A stretch of DNA of 42,942 bases from Lachnospiraceae bacterium UBA7205 (lineage in GTDB: Bacteria > Bacillota > Clostridia > Lachnospirales > Lachnospiraceae): NCBI GenBank assembly GCA_002490665.1, contig DKUL01000008.1, forward strand, positions 1 to 42,942, in the 5' to 3' direction. Below the pieces are notes generated by a model that did not search any database, was not told the origin of the DNA, and was given only the letters and a program-made list of their open reading frames with translations. Position 1 is the stretch's first letter; each line of letters opens with the position of its first letter. Made by a program: the position numbers and the translations under genes. Below, one piece after another: positions 15,741 through 24,756 of this stretch.

Positions 15741-16604
15741 TTATTTTGGTTTTAACGTTACATCATATAACTCTGCCGGATTAAAAAAGCGCAGCGGTAT
15801 CGTGTGTGAACCCATGCCGCGCCCCAGCAGCATGACGGAGTTTCCCGATTTGAATACACCTCCGTCATATTTTGGAAATATTTTGTAGGAAGGCGCTATG
15901 ACACCACCCAGAAACGGCAGCCGCATGATACCTCCGTGAACATGCCCTGACAGCACCAGGTCTGCCCCCCACCGGGCATAATCCTCAAAATAGTCAGGGT
16001 TGTGCGCTATCAGAATATTGCATCTGCCTTTATCACAGTTTGGAAGAACCTTTTGCAGATATCCTTCCTCTATCTTTCTAATTCTGAAATGTGCAAAATA
16101 TTTCAAATCCAAATCCAGTCCCGTTACCTTAATATTAAACTCCGGAATATCGGCGGACGCATTCTCAAGCAGCATAATGTTTTTGTCCCTTACTCCGGCT
16201 TTCAGCCTGTCAAACTTGTCGCCAAACTTATCCGGGCACTGCCGCAGCTTTGACTCGTGGTTTCCCAGACCATAATATACCCTGTAATCCCTGCCCAGCG
16301 CCTTCAGCAGCTCGATACCCGGTGTCATGTCCTCACTCGCTTTTGATGTGACAAGGTCGCCTGCCAGTATGATAAAATCCGGACGGATCTTTTTGATGGC
16401 ATCAATGACCTTGTCATTTTTCTTTCCGTATACTTTATTGTGAAGGTCGGATATCAGCACAAACCTGCACTCCTTTGCCAGTCCCGAAAGTCGGAATTCC
16501 TCCTTTACTGTCACAAACCGGTTTCCGTCTATCATCCCGACTGCAAGAAGCGCAGCAGCCATTATGACGATGGCAAGAATACCTATTCCTAATACACTTT
16601 GCAT
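15741..16604 (-). CDS. Membrane-anchored metallophosphoesterase (YkuE/YaeI-like)
   Basis: Calcineurin-like phosphoesterase of 287 residues. A single N-terminal membrane segment (about 3-22) anchors it. The metal-binding motifs follow in order: SDLHN near 55, AGDLV near 82, GNHES near 117, and GHVHGG near 220. The fold and motif set match the YkuE/YaeI group, some of which act on lipid-linked phosphoesters. The substrate here is unknown. The ATG at 16604 follows GGGGAG. It lies 34 bases after the DD-carboxypeptidase and upstream of scpA, so a cell-envelope role is possible but only inferred from position. Confidence 0.88.
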   Translation of the reverse strand: MQSVLGIGILAIVIMAAALLAVGMIDGNRFVTVKEEFRLSGLAKECRFVLISDLHNKVYGKKNDKVIDAIKKIRPDFIILAGDLVTSKASEDMTPGIELLKALGRDYRVYYGLGNHESKLRQCPDKFGDKFDRLKAGVRDKNIMLLENASADIPEFNIKVTGLDLDLKYFAHFRIRKIEEGYLQKVLPNCDKGRCNILIAHNPDYFEDYARWGADLVLSGHVHGGIMRLPFLGGVIAPSYKIFPKYDGGVFKSGNSVMLLGRGMGSHTIPLRFFNPAELYDVTLKPK

Positions 16605-16638
16605 CTCAATTGATTCTCCCCTGCTCCCGCAATGTTTT

Positions 16639-17868
16639 TTATATCAGATATTTCATAAATATCTTTTTCAGATAGTCTATATAATATGCCTTTTCCACCG
16701 CCTCCGAGGTGATAATGGCGACTTTGCCAATCTCCTTGCCGCCAAGGATGTAACTGATCTGCCCGACCTCTGCCCCTTTTTTAACAGGTGCCGTGACGGC
16801 ATCCGAATACTGGTATTTCTTCTCAATCTGGCTAAAATCCGCTCCGTTCGTGTCCAGATAACGAAATGCGCCTTTTGGCTCCACTGCAAGAAATTCTGCC
16901 TTTCCGCCCATCACAGGGACATTGTTTAACGGCTCCCTGTTTTCATCCACATACAGCCTGGTCATGGCAAATCCGTATTCCAGAAGGCTCCTCGCCTCCG
17001 CGAACCTGATTTTAAAGTCCGGTGCACCCATGATGACAGCAATCAGGTCAATACCGTCCTTATTTGCCGTCGCACTAAAGCAGTATTTAGCCGCATTTGT
17101 GGAACCCGTCTTTAAGCCTGTCGTCCACTGGTACTGTTTGAGCAGCTTGTTGGTGCTGGACAGCGTAAACGGCTTGCTCCCCTGCCTTGTCACATGGGTA
17201 ATGTCCTCCATCCAGATTTTTGTGTAATTATATATCTGTGGATATCTGGTAATCAGCTCCTTTGACATGATTGCCACATCCCTTGCCGTTGTGTGGTGCG
17301 CACTGTCCGAGCTGAGACCGCAGCAGTCAAGAAAATGCGTATTTGCCATGCCAAGCTTTGCTGCCTTTTCATTCATCATGTTGACAAATTCCGACTCACT
17401 TCCGGCTATATACTCTGCCATCGCCACAGAAGCATCATTCCCGCTTGCCACTGTGATGCATTTGATGAGCGTGTCTACCGTCTGTATCTCTCCTTCCTCA
17501 AGGAAAACCTGTGAACCGCCCATTGATTTTGCATAGGCGCTCGTACACACCTCATCCTCAAGCTTTATCCTGCCTTTCTCAAGGGCTTCAAACGTAAGGA
17601 GCAGCGTCATAATCTTCGTAATGCTTGCCGGGCTGCGTATCTCATCCGGATTTTTCTCAAACAGGACAGTACCCGTTGACGCCTCCATCAGTATCGCGGA
17701 CGGTGATGCCAGCGTCAAAGCCGTGGAGTTCGCCGCACTGCCCTGTGCCGCATCCTCCTCGGCAAAAACCATGCTGCCGCACAGTAACGCAATGCACAAT
17801 GCAGCTGAAATGATTTGATTTATTCTTTCATATATTTTATTGTGTTTCCTTTGCCTGACACTTTTCAT
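16639..17868 (-). CDS. D-alanyl-D-alanine carboxypeptidase (second S11 paralogue)
   Basis: Peptidoglycan DD-carboxypeptidase, 409 residues, exported. The signal segment is about 18-36 with likely cleavage after VFA. Active-site motifs: SITK at 82-85, SGN near 143, and KTGSTNAAKYC near 243. The C-terminus (YYIDYLKKIFMKYLI) is an amphipathic membrane anchor. GAGG lies 8 bases before the ATG. It is first in the series with the metallophosphoesterase, scpA, scpB and udk. It is distinct from the copy at 250-1497: different signal sequence, and SGN rather than SHN. Sporulation DacB and DacF share these motifs, so no symbol is given. Confidence 0.92.
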   Translation of the reverse strand: MKSVRQRKHNKIYERINQIISAALCIALLCGSMVFAEEDAAQGSAANSTALTLASPSAILMEASTGTVLFEKNPDEIRSPASITKIMTLLLTFEALEKGRIKLEDEVCTSAYAKSMGGSQVFLEEGEIQTVDTLIKCITVASGNDASVAMAEYIAGSESEFVNMMNEKAAKLGMANTHFLDCCGLSSDSAHHTTARDVAIMSKELITRYPQIYNYTKIWMEDITHVTRQGSKPFTLSSTNKLLKQYQWTTGLKTGSTNAAKYCFSATANKDGIDLIAVIMGAPDFKIRFAEARSLLEYGFAMTRLYVDENREPLNNVPVMGGKAEFLAVEPKGAFRYLDTNGADFSQIEKKYQYSDAVTAPVKKGAEVGQISYILGGKEIGKVAIITSEAVEKAYYIDYLKKIFMKYLI

Positions 17869-17958
17869 AAAGCAGACCTCATACCTTACTTATTATGAAG
17901 TCTATGCCGACTTTTAGCCGTATATGCCTGCTTCAAAATGTCTTTGTCTCACTACAAA

Positions 17959-17987
17959 GAAAGAATACCGTTTTTCGATATTCTTTC
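17959..17987 (-). terminator. Terminator of the CmpB-like gene
   Basis: GAAAGAATACCG (17959-17970) pairs with CGATATTCTTTC (17976-17987), one mismatch, loop of five T on plus. On minus it is followed by TTTG. It lies just after the CmpB-like stop at 18003. Confidence 0.65.
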
Positions 17988-18002
17988 CCAGACATTTTTC
18001 TA

Positions 18003-18629
18003 TTACCTTCCGATTAACCGATGGCAGAAGTCCACAAATTCGTCCTTCTTTCCGATAAGCTCTTCCCGCATCTCCTCGTCAATCTTAACTGACATGGAAA
18101 AGTGGTACCCAAAATCCAGTATGCCCATCGCCAGAACCAGCGCGATGGTCTTAAGCCCCCATGCCCTGGGATATCTGTCCACGAACCGAATGACCTTTTC
18201 GAACAGAAACGTTATGATGACCACCGCGTACAGTCCCCAAGCCAGCGTGCTTTCCAGACAGACCATTCCCTTGTAATTGCAGAACTTGTCGTTGTAGTCC
18301 CACCAGACCTCGCCAAAAAGCCGCATCATTAACTTTGCCACGATAAACTCAAACAAGGTGGCAAGCAGCGCACCTACTATGTACAATGCCGCAATATTAT
18401 GCGCCAGCGGGTGTAATATGATATACCCCAGCGTCGCCCCGACACCATAAATCGGGCAGTACGGTCCCGTCATAAACCCCCTGTTGGTAATCTTCTTATT
18501 GCACAGCGACATATAGACAGACTCGACCATCCATCCAATAATACTAAACAGGAAAAAGCACGCAACGATATGGTACATATCATATCCTGCCACCTGATAC
18601 TTTGCCAGCCACATAGAAATTTTTTCCAA
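18003..18629 (-). CDS. CmpB-like integral membrane protein (putative ABC transporter, pfam06541 type)
   Basis: A 208-residue protein with about five membrane segments. It carries the family signature at the first segments: FFLFSIIGWMVESVYMSL, then RGFMTGPYCPIYGVGAT. These define the putative ABC-transporter type IV/CmpB group, whose members lack any ATPase and have no established function. The start is uncertain. TTG 18629 has GAGGAG 8 bases upstream and is preferred; GTG 18638 abuts the same site and ATG 18614 is too far away. The gene sits just after the rpsU terminator, so it needs read-through or its own promoter. Confidence 0.8.
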   Translation of the reverse strand: MEKISMWLAKYQVAGYDMYHIVACFFLFSIIGWMVESVYMSLCNKKITNRGFMTGPYCPIYGVGATLGYIILHPLAHNIAALYIVGALLATLFEFIVAKLMMRLFGEVWWDYNDKFCNYKGMVCLESTLAWGLYAVVIITFLFEKVIRFVDRYPRAWGLKTIALVLAMGILDFGYHFSMSVKIDEEMREELIGKKDEFVDFCHRLIGR

Positions 18630-18647
18630 TAACCTCACTCCTCACGC

Positions 18648-18678
18648 AAAAATCCTTGGCGAAACAGCCAAGGATTTT
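18648..18678 (-). terminator. rpsU terminator
   Basis: AAAATCCTTGGC (18649-18660) pairs perfectly with GCCAAGGATTTT (18667-18678), loop GAAACA. On minus the stem runs into TTTTTG. It lies 18 bases after the rpsU stop. Confidence 0.88.
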
Positions 18679-18695
18679 GATTCAATTAATAAAAA

Positions 18696-18872
18696 TTAAT
18701 TATATTTACGTTTTCTAGCTGCTTCTGACTTCTTCTTGCGTTTTACGCTTGGCTTCTCGTAATGCTCTCTTTTACGGATTTCCTGCTGAATTCCGGCTTT
18801 AGCGCAACTTCTCTTAAATCTGCGTAAAGCGCTATCCAAAGTCTCGTTTTCTTTAACGATTACATTTGACAT
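18696..18872 (-). CDS. rpsU: 30S ribosomal protein bS21
   Basis: A 58-residue basic protein of the small ribosomal subunit. It begins MSNVIVKENETLDSALRRFK, followed by RSCAKAGI and a Lys/Arg-rich tail ending KSEAARKRKYN, which is diagnostic of bS21. The start is ATG 18872 with an AGGTG/GGAGG-rich leader upstream. It has its own promoter (18949-18976) and terminator (18648-18678), so it is a single-gene transcript between alaS and the CmpB-like gene. Confidence 0.97.
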   Translation of the reverse strand: MSNVIVKENETLDSALRRFKRSCAKAGIQQEIRKREHYEKPSVKRKKKSEAARKRKYN

Positions 18873-18948
18873 GCTATCACACCTAACCTCCCTCCAGCCC
18901 TATTATTGTGTGCCAGACTGTTCGGGTATACTTAATTGCACATTTATG

Positions 18949-18976
18949 ATTATATCACATATCGCGCACACGTCAA
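18949..18976 (-). promoter_or_regulatory. rpsU promoter
   Basis: On the minus strand TTGACG (18976-18971), a 16-base spacer and TATAAT (18954-18949). It is close to the sigma-A consensus and lies 77 bases upstream of rpsU. Confidence 0.82.
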
Positions 18977-19015
18977 TAGTTTTTTTGGATTAATTTTACT
19001 TATTTTTCATAAATA

Positions 19016-21673
19016 TTATTTTATCTGTCCTTCAAGAATGGTTTCTGCCTCCGCAACCGCCTTGTCAATTCCCTCCGGATTCTTTCCGCCGGCCTGTGCC
19101 ATGTTGGGACGTCCACCGCCGCCACCGCCTACAAGTCCGGCAATTCCCTTGATAAGGTTGCCTGCATGGGCGCCCTTTGCCATGGCGCCATCCGTTGCCA
19201 TCGCCACAAGATTCACCTTGCCGTCAACGCCTGATGCAAGTACCACAACGCCTTCTCCAAGCTTTGCCTTCAGCTGGTCACCCAGGTCCCTCAGACCATT
19301 CATGTCCACTCCGTCAACCCTCGCAGCAAGGAGCTTCACGCCCTTTACATCGGTCACCTGGTTCATGACATCGCCAAGCGCGTCCTTTGCCGCCTTGCTC
19401 TTTAGTGACTCATTCTCACCCTGAAGCGCCTTGATTTCTGCCATCATGTGCTCGATTTTGTCAATCAGGTTTGCAGGGGATGTCTTTGCCGCCTTTGCCG
19501 CCGCTTCCAGCTGGTTCTCAACATTCCTGTAATATTCCAGCACATTGTCCCCTGTCAGTGCTTCGATACGGCGCACACCGGCTGCAATGCCGCTTTCGGA
19601 TGCAATCTTGAACACGGCGATGTCCCCTGTGCTTTTTACATGCGTGCCGCCACAGAATTCCCTGGAGAAATCCCCCATTGACACAACGCGCACCGTCTCA
19701 CCATACTTTTCGTCAAACAAAGCCATGGCACCTGTCTTTTTCGCCTCGTCCATCGTCATGACCTGTGTATCAACAGCGATGTTTTCCGCAATCTTTTCAT
19801 TGACCATCTTCTCTACTGCCGCAAGCTCGTCAGCGGTCATTGCCTCAAAATGGCTAAAGTCAAATCTTGTGCGCTCCCCATCCTGATAGGAGCCTTTCTG
19901 CTGTACATGTGTTCCAAGCACCTCGCGGAGCGCTTTCTGCAATAAGTGTGTCGCAGAGTGGTTTTTGCAGATTTTTGCACGGAGTGTCCCATCCACCTGC
20001 AAGGTAACCGCATCACCCACTTTCATCATGCCGCGTGTCACCCTGCCGATATGTCCGACTTTACCGCCCAGCAGTTTTATCGTGTCCTCCACGACAAATT
20101 CACCGGAATCAGCAGTGATAATACCTTTGTCACCCTGCTGCCCGCCCATGGTCGCATAAAATGGTGTCTCATCCACAATAATCGTTCCGATTTCCCCGTC
20201 AGAAAGCGCCTCGACAAGCTCACTCTCCGTCGTCAGCACGGAAATCCTCGAAGCTGCCGTCAATGTATCATATCCGACAAATGAGGATGTTATGGCAGGG
20301 TCAATCGACTCATACACGGTCGCGTCTGCACCCATGTAGTTTGTCTCCTTGCGCGCATTCCTTGCCTTGGTGCGCTGCTCCTCCATGGCTGCACGAAATC
20401 CGTCCTCATCAATGGAAAACCCTTTTTCCTCCAGGATTTCATGCGTGAGGTCCACAGGAAATCCATATGTGTCATACAGTTTGAAGACATTCTCCCCGGA
20501 AAGAACGTTCTCGCCTGCCGCCTGCATTTTATCCTGCATGTCGGCAAGAATCGCAAGTCCCTGGTCAATCGTCTTATTAAATTTTTCCTCTTCCTGTGTC
20601 AGCACCTTAAAGATAAAATCTTTTTTCTCATCAAGCTCGGGATAACCATCCTTACACTCATCAATAACCGTCTTTGCAAAGTCAGCCATAAAGGTGCCCT
20701 CAATACCAAGCATCCTTCCATGGCGCGCCGCACGCCGGATAATTCGTCTGAGCACATACCCGCGCCCTTCATTTGTCGGCATAATGCCGTCGGAAACCAT
20801 AAAGGTTGCAGAACGGATATGATCCGTAATCAGCCTGATGGAAACGTCATTCTTTTCATCCTTCTGGTATTCCACACCCGCAACCGCACAAATTTTGTCA
20901 CGGATTGCTTTCATCGTATTGATGTCAAACACCGTATCGACATCCTGAACGACAACCGCAAGTCTTTCCAGTCCCATGCCGGTATCGATGTTCTTCTGTG
21001 CAAGCTCCTCGTAATGCCCCTTGCCGTCTCCCTCAAACTGCGTAAATACATCATTCCAGACTTCCATGTAACGGTCACAGTCACACCCTACCTTACAGTC
21101 GGGTTTCCCGCAGCCATACTTGATGCCCCTGTCATAGTAAATCTCCGAGCAGGGACCGCAGGGTCCTGCCCCATGCTCCCAGAAATTGTCACATTCGCCT
21201 GTCTCCGGGTCACGGTAAAAGCGTGTAATCTTCTCAGCCGGCACGCCAATCTCGTTTACCCAGATATCATAAGCCTCCTCATCCTCACAGTAAATGGACG
21301 GATACAGCCGTTCCGGGTCAAGCCCGACTACCTTCGTCAAAAACTCCCAGCTCCACGCAAGCGCCTCGTGCTTGAAATAGTCGCCGAACGAGAAATTGCC
21401 AAGCATCTCAAAAAAGGTAAGGTGCCTTGCCGTCTTGCCGACATTTTCAATGTCCCCTGTCCGGACACACTTCTGGCATGTCGTGACACGCCGTCTCGGC
21501 GGTATCTCCTGCCCGGTAAAATATGGCTTCAAGGGTGCCATGCCGGAATTGATAATCAGCAGGCTGTTGTCATTGTGCGGCACCAGCGAGAAGCTTTTCA
21601 TCGCCAGATGTTCTTTGCTCTCGAAGAATTCGAGAAACATTCTCCGAAGCTCGTTTACTCCATAGTTTTTCAC
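19016..21673 (-). CDS. alaS: Alanyl-tRNA synthetase
   Basis: Charges tRNA-Ala and edits mischarged Ser/Gly. 885 residues. Class II catalytic core at the N-terminus (NELRRMFLEFFESKEHLAMK, SLVPHNDNSLLIINSGMAPLK). Editing domain with the zinc HxxxH (NHSATHLLQKALREVLG) and the CGGTHVKSTGD motif. C-terminal Gly-rich C-Ala domain (GLVGGGGGGRPNMAQAGG). The start is placed at GTG 21673, with GGAGG 7 bases upstream; an ATG two codons earlier sits one base from that site. It follows glyQS by 49 bases, so the two synthetases are probably co-transcribed. No T-box is visible between them. Confidence 0.97.
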   Translation of the reverse strand: MKNYGVNELRRMFLEFFESKEHLAMKSFSLVPHNDNSLLIINSGMAPLKPYFTGQEIPPRRRVTTCQKCVRTGDIENVGKTARHLTFFEMLGNFSFGDYFKHEALAWSWEFLTKVVGLDPERLYPSIYCEDEEAYDIWVNEIGVPAEKITRFYRDPETGECDNFWEHGAGPCGPCSEIYYDRGIKYGCGKPDCKVGCDCDRYMEVWNDVFTQFEGDGKGHYEELAQKNIDTGMGLERLAVVVQDVDTVFDINTMKAIRDKICAVAGVEYQKDEKNDVSIRLITDHIRSATFMVSDGIMPTNEGRGYVLRRIIRRAARHGRMLGIEGTFMADFAKTVIDECKDGYPELDEKKDFIFKVLTQEEEKFNKTIDQGLAILADMQDKMQAAGENVLSGENVFKLYDTYGFPVDLTHEILEEKGFSIDEDGFRAAMEEQRTKARNARKETNYMGADATVYESIDPAITSSFVGYDTLTAASRISVLTTESELVEALSDGEIGTIIVDETPFYATMGGQQGDKGIITADSGEFVVEDTIKLLGGKVGHIGRVTRGMMKVGDAVTLQVDGTLRAKICKNHSATHLLQKALREVLGTHVQQKGSYQDGERTRFDFSHFEAMTADELAAVEKMVNEKIAENIAVDTQVMTMDEAKKTGAMALFDEKYGETVRVVSMGDFSREFCGGTHVKSTGDIAVFKIASESGIAAGVRRIEALTGDNVLEYYRNVENQLEAAAKAAKTSPANLIDKIEHMMAEIKALQGENESLKSKAAKDALGDVMNQVTDVKGVKLLAARVDGVDMNGLRDLGDQLKAKLGEGVVVLASGVDGKVNLVAMATDGAMAKGAHAGNLIKGIAGLVGGGGGGRPNMAQAGGKNPEGIDKAVAEAETILEGQIK

Positions 21674-21722
21674 AATCATTCCTCCAAATTTTATCTATAC
21701 ATTTATCAAACGATATCCCTTA

Positions 21723-23114
21723 TTAGAACACAAACTTATCAGCAAAGTAAGCGTCCAGCTCGTCAATTTTGATACGCTCCTGCTCCATGGAATCGCGGAA
21801 GCGGACAGTCACCGCCTGATCCTGCTCTGAATCAAAATCATATGTAACACAGAACGGCGTACCAATTTCATCCTGACGGCGGTATCTCTTGCCGATATTT
21901 CCCCTGTCGTCAAACTCACAGTTATATTTCTTGGAAAGCTGCGCAAATACTTTTTCTGCACCCTCGTTGAGTTTCTTGCTCAGTGGAAGGACACCGATTT
22001 TTACCGGTGCAATCGCAGGATGGAAGTGAAGGACGGTTCGCATGTCTCCCTCCCCAAGCTCTTCCTCATCATATGCTGCACATAAAAACGCGAGCACTAC
22101 GCGGTCTGCGCCAAGGGACGGCTCAATGACATACGGTATGTATTTTTCCTTTTTCTCATCGTCAAAGTAAGACATATCCTGTCCAGAAGTATTCTGGTGC
22201 TGTGTCAGGTCATAGTCTGTCCTGTCGGCAATTCCCCAGAGCTCGCCCCAGCCGATTGACGGGAATAAAAACTCAATATCCGTTGTTCCCTTGGAGTAAA
22301 AACAAAGCTCCTCCGGCGCATGGTCACGCAGGCGCATCTCCTCCTCCTTAATGCCGAGGCTTATCAGCCAGTCACGGCAGAAGCCCCTCCAATACTGGAA
22401 CCACTCAAGGTCTGTGCCCGGCTCGCAGAAAAATTCAAGCTCCATCTGCTCAAATTCCCTTGTCCGGAACGTGAAATTACCCGGCGTAATCTCATTTCGA
22501 AATGATTTTCCAATCTGGCCGATACCGAACGGTATCTTTTTTCTTGAAGTCCTCTGCACATTCTTAAAATTGACAAAGATTCCCTGTGCCGTCTCCGGCC
22601 GCAGATAGACAGTGTTCTTCGCATCCTCCGTCACGCCCTGGAACGTCTTAAACATCAGGTTAAACTGGCGGATATCCGTAAAATTATGCTTGCCGCATGT
22701 CGGGCAGGCAATCTTTTTTTCCTCAATGAAATGCTTCATTTCCTCCTGTGAAAACGCGTCAATCGGTTTCTCCAGCTCAATTCCGTTCTCCCCTGCATAA
22801 TCCTCAATCAGCTTGTCCGCACGGAATCTCTCGTGGCACTCCTTACAGTCCATAAGCGGATCCGAAAAGCCGCCAAGGTGACCTGATGCAACCCATGTCT
22901 GCGGATTCATGAGAATTGCACAGTCCACACCCACATTATATGGGTTTTCCATAATAAATTTCTGCCACCATGCCTTCTTTACGTTATTCTTTAACTCGAC
23001 CCCGAGATTTCCATAGTCCCATGTGTTGGCTAGTCCGCCATAAATCTCCGAACCGGGATATACAAATCCCCTGCTTTTTGAAAGTGCTACGATCTTGTCT
23101 AATGTCTTCTCCAT
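21723..23114 (-). CDS. glyQS: Glycyl-tRNA synthetase, dimeric (alpha2) type
   Basis: Class II synthetase charging tRNA-Gly, 463 residues from ATG 23114 (AGGAGA 7 bases upstream). Begins LSKSRGFVYPGSEIYGGLANTWDYG, split here as SRGFVYPGSEIYGG then WDYGNLG, typical of the single-chain form. Motif 2 is FRNEITPGNFTFRTREFEQME in pieces (FRNEITP, REFEQMELEFF). Motif 3 is near PYVIEPSLGADRVVLAFL. Zinc-like CxxC pairs occur at CKECHERF and CPTCGKHNF. It lies between a lipoprotein gene and alaS on one strand. The symbol follows the single-chain usage. Confidence 0.96.
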   Translation of the reverse strand: MEKTLDKIVALSKSRGFVYPGSEIYGGLANTWDYGNLGVELKNNVKKAWWQKFIMENPYNVGVDCAILMNPQTWVASGHLGGFSDPLMDCKECHERFRADKLIEDYAGENGIELEKPIDAFSQEEMKHFIEEKKIACPTCGKHNFTDIRQFNLMFKTFQGVTEDAKNTVYLRPETAQGIFVNFKNVQRTSRKKIPFGIGQIGKSFRNEITPGNFTFRTREFEQMELEFFCEPGTDLEWFQYWRGFCRDWLISLGIKEEEMRLRDHAPEELCFYSKGTTDIEFLFPSIGWGELWGIADRTDYDLTQHQNTSGQDMSYFDDEKKEKYIPYVIEPSLGADRVVLAFLCAAYDEEELGEGDMRTVLHFHPAIAPVKIGVLPLSKKLNEGAEKVFAQLSKKYNCEFDDRGNIGKRYRRQDEIGTPFCVTYDFDSEQDQAVTVRFRDSMEQERIKIDELDAYFADKFVF

Positions 23115-23161
23115 TTCGTACTCTCCTAACATTTATATATTTTTATTAAAATCCCAATCCT

Positions 23162-23815
23162 TTATTGAAATACAAGCATTCCATACCCGCCAGAACCTGT
23201 CACGTCAGCACTCTTTTTTCCCACAGCCGTGACACCTTCTCCCACGTACAGTATCTCACCATAGCAGTTGATGCGCATGGGCGACGCTTCCGCCCCATCC
23301 GATTCTGCTGCCTTAAAGATAACAATATGGCTGTCACCCATTCCCAAGAGTTCCGGCTTGGAAACGCTGGACAAGTCTGCCTTGTCCGACACTGCCTGCA
23401 AAGTGACATTCAAGTCAAATCCTGCCTGGTTTGCCGCCTGTATCGTCCCCGCAAAAAATTCCTCTCCGTTAAATCCCGCATAAGATTTGTAATCGGCAAA
23501 CTCCATCAGGACATTTACACTCCCATCTGAAGCCTCACACTTCTTTAACGTGACCTGCGCCGTACTATCCTGCCCCTTGTAGTCAGCGATTGCAGTCTCA
23601 ATCATGGACTTTAAGCCACCGGCATCATAATAGCTCTCACTAAAATCCTCAACAATCCTGCTCGATATGCTGCCGTCCTTATTGACTGAAATAGACGACA
23701 CCTCGGAATCATCGCCTGAACCTTCCTGTGTCCGTTCCCCGCACGCCGTAATTCCCATCATGCACAGACACACTATCAAAAATAATGTTTTTCCTGCTCC
23801 CATAGATTTCTTCAT
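23162..23815 (-). CDS. Lipoprotein of unknown function
   Basis: Not recognised beyond being a lipoprotein. The start is set at ATG 23815, where GGAG lies 6 bases upstream; a run of four in-frame Met codons precedes it. The 217-residue product has a hydrophobic signal and lipobox ITAC with lipidated Cys 25, followed by a Ser/Glu/Asp-rich linker. The middle (SISSRIVEDFSESYYDAGGLKSMI) and the end (ILYVGEGVTAVGKKSADVTGSGG) are orderly alpha/beta segments. It sits 71 bases after recO and 47 before glyQS. Function cannot be inferred from those neighbours. Confidence 0.8.
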   Translation of the reverse strand: MKKSMGAGKTLFLIVCLCMMGITACGERTQEGSGDDSEVSSISVNKDGSISSRIVEDFSESYYDAGGLKSMIETAIADYKGQDSTAQVTLKKCEASDGSVNVLMEFADYKSYAGFNGEEFFAGTIQAANQAGFDLNVTLQAVSDKADLSSVSKPELLGMGDSHIVIFKAAESDGAEASPMRINCYGEILYVGEGVTAVGKKSADVTGSGGYGMLVFQ

Positions 23816-23886
23816 TTTCATCTCCATATCCATACTACTGTGACAACCAAAAGGCATAAAAAGTTCTGCGTTTTATTATAAACAAC

Positions 23887-24549
23887 TTATTCAATATTTT
23901 CAAGTATTTCAAGACTTTTAAAATTCTTATCCATCACCCGCCTGCACAAGTTCCCACTAAAAATACCAAGTTCCCGCAGCACTCCGGGCTTTACCTGAAA
24001 CGAGAAAAGCTTTTCAACAGGTGTTTTCACTATGTAGTCAATCGCGTACGCCGTCGATTCCAACAGCTTGTCCATCTGCATGATTCCTGGAAACTCTCCG
24101 TTTAACACAATGGCTTTTATCTCAAACACATACCGCACAAGCCGGTTTTCAAAGCTTTGGGATGCCAGCGCCCTGAGCGACTGATACAACAGTTTCAGCA
24201 TTCCTGTCTCGTCATTGTTCTCCCTTGTATAGTAATCACATATTTCCAGAAAGTACATTCCATAGTATGCGCCGGAATAATCCTGCCTGAGCTCCTCAAA
24301 ATAGTTGGATATGTCCGCGTCCAGCATATTGTACGAGCTCCTGCCTGCATACAGTTTAAACTGCCCAAACGAAAACGGGTTGGTCGGCGCCATCAGCCTG
24401 TTGCCGGGCCTTCGTGAGCCCTTGGCAAAGGCTGATATTTTTCCCCTTTCCTTTGTGAGAATTACCACTCTCCTGTCGTATTCACCCAAGGGTTCTGCTT
24501 TTATAATCATCCCTGTCAGTATTACGAAATCTTGCGTCCCCATGCTCAT
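23887..24549 (-). CDS. recO: DNA repair protein RecO
   Basis: Mediator that loads RecA on SSB-coated DNA with RecR. 220 residues from ATG 24549, with GGAGAG 4 bases upstream. The N-terminal OB fold carries the family opening: VILTGMIIKAEPLGEYDRRVVILTKERGKISAFAKGSRR, read as LTGMIIKAEPLGEYDRRV and TKERGKISAFAKGSR. The helical C-terminal half follows. The position after era is the standard Firmicutes order. The first 68 bases overlap the end of a small YqzL-like gene in another frame. Confidence 0.93.
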   Translation of the reverse strand: MSMGTQDFVILTGMIIKAEPLGEYDRRVVILTKERGKISAFAKGSRRPGNRLMAPTNPFSFGQFKLYAGRSSYNMLDADISNYFEELRQDYSGAYYGMYFLEICDYYTRENNDETGMLKLLYQSLRALASQSFENRLVRYVFEIKAIVLNGEFPGIMQMDKLLESTAYAIDYIVKTPVEKLFSFQVKPGVLRELGIFSGNLCRRVMDKNFKSLEILENIE

Positions 24550-24661
24550 GTATCTCTCCTGCCTTACCTTCGGCTTTTTCCATATCAGGATGCCCCTTGT
24601 AAGCCAGATAATCGTGTACCTGTCCCGTCTGCATAAACCGGCTCCATCCATCCTCGTGCAT
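24482..24661 (-). CDS. YqzL-like small protein overlapping recO
   Basis: A 59-residue frame from ATG 24661 to TGA 24482-24484, with AAGGGCGG shortly upstream. It reads MHEDGWSRFMQTGQVHDYL, then AYKGHPDMEKAEGKAG and a charged end. The W..F..TG...YL.YK pattern matches the YqzL family, whose genes lie between era and recO in Bacillus and Clostridia. Function of that family is unknown. The last 68 bases overlap the beginning of recO in a different frame, which would couple their translation. The tail after residue 40 is longer than the usual form and may not be conserved. Confidence 0.75.
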   Translation of the reverse strand: MHEDGWSRFMQTGQVHDYLAYKGHPDMEKAEGKAGEIHEHGDARFRNTDRDDYKSRTLG

Positions 24662-24756
24662 TTAACGTCCGCCCTTTCTGTATTGCATGCTATGCAGATT
24701 AAAAACAATAAATTTTCAATCTGTATTCAAGAATAGGGTGTGCTTATAGGGCAATT

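Noticed and set aside
20441..21772. 443-codon open frame on plus opposite alaS
   Set aside because: It is antisense to a well-supported alaS, has no ribosome site or recognisable domain, and such long shadows are common opposite GC-skewed coding frames.
21674..23161. T-box for glyQS or alaS
   Set aside because: The intergenic gaps are only 49 and 47 bases and hold no T-box sequence.
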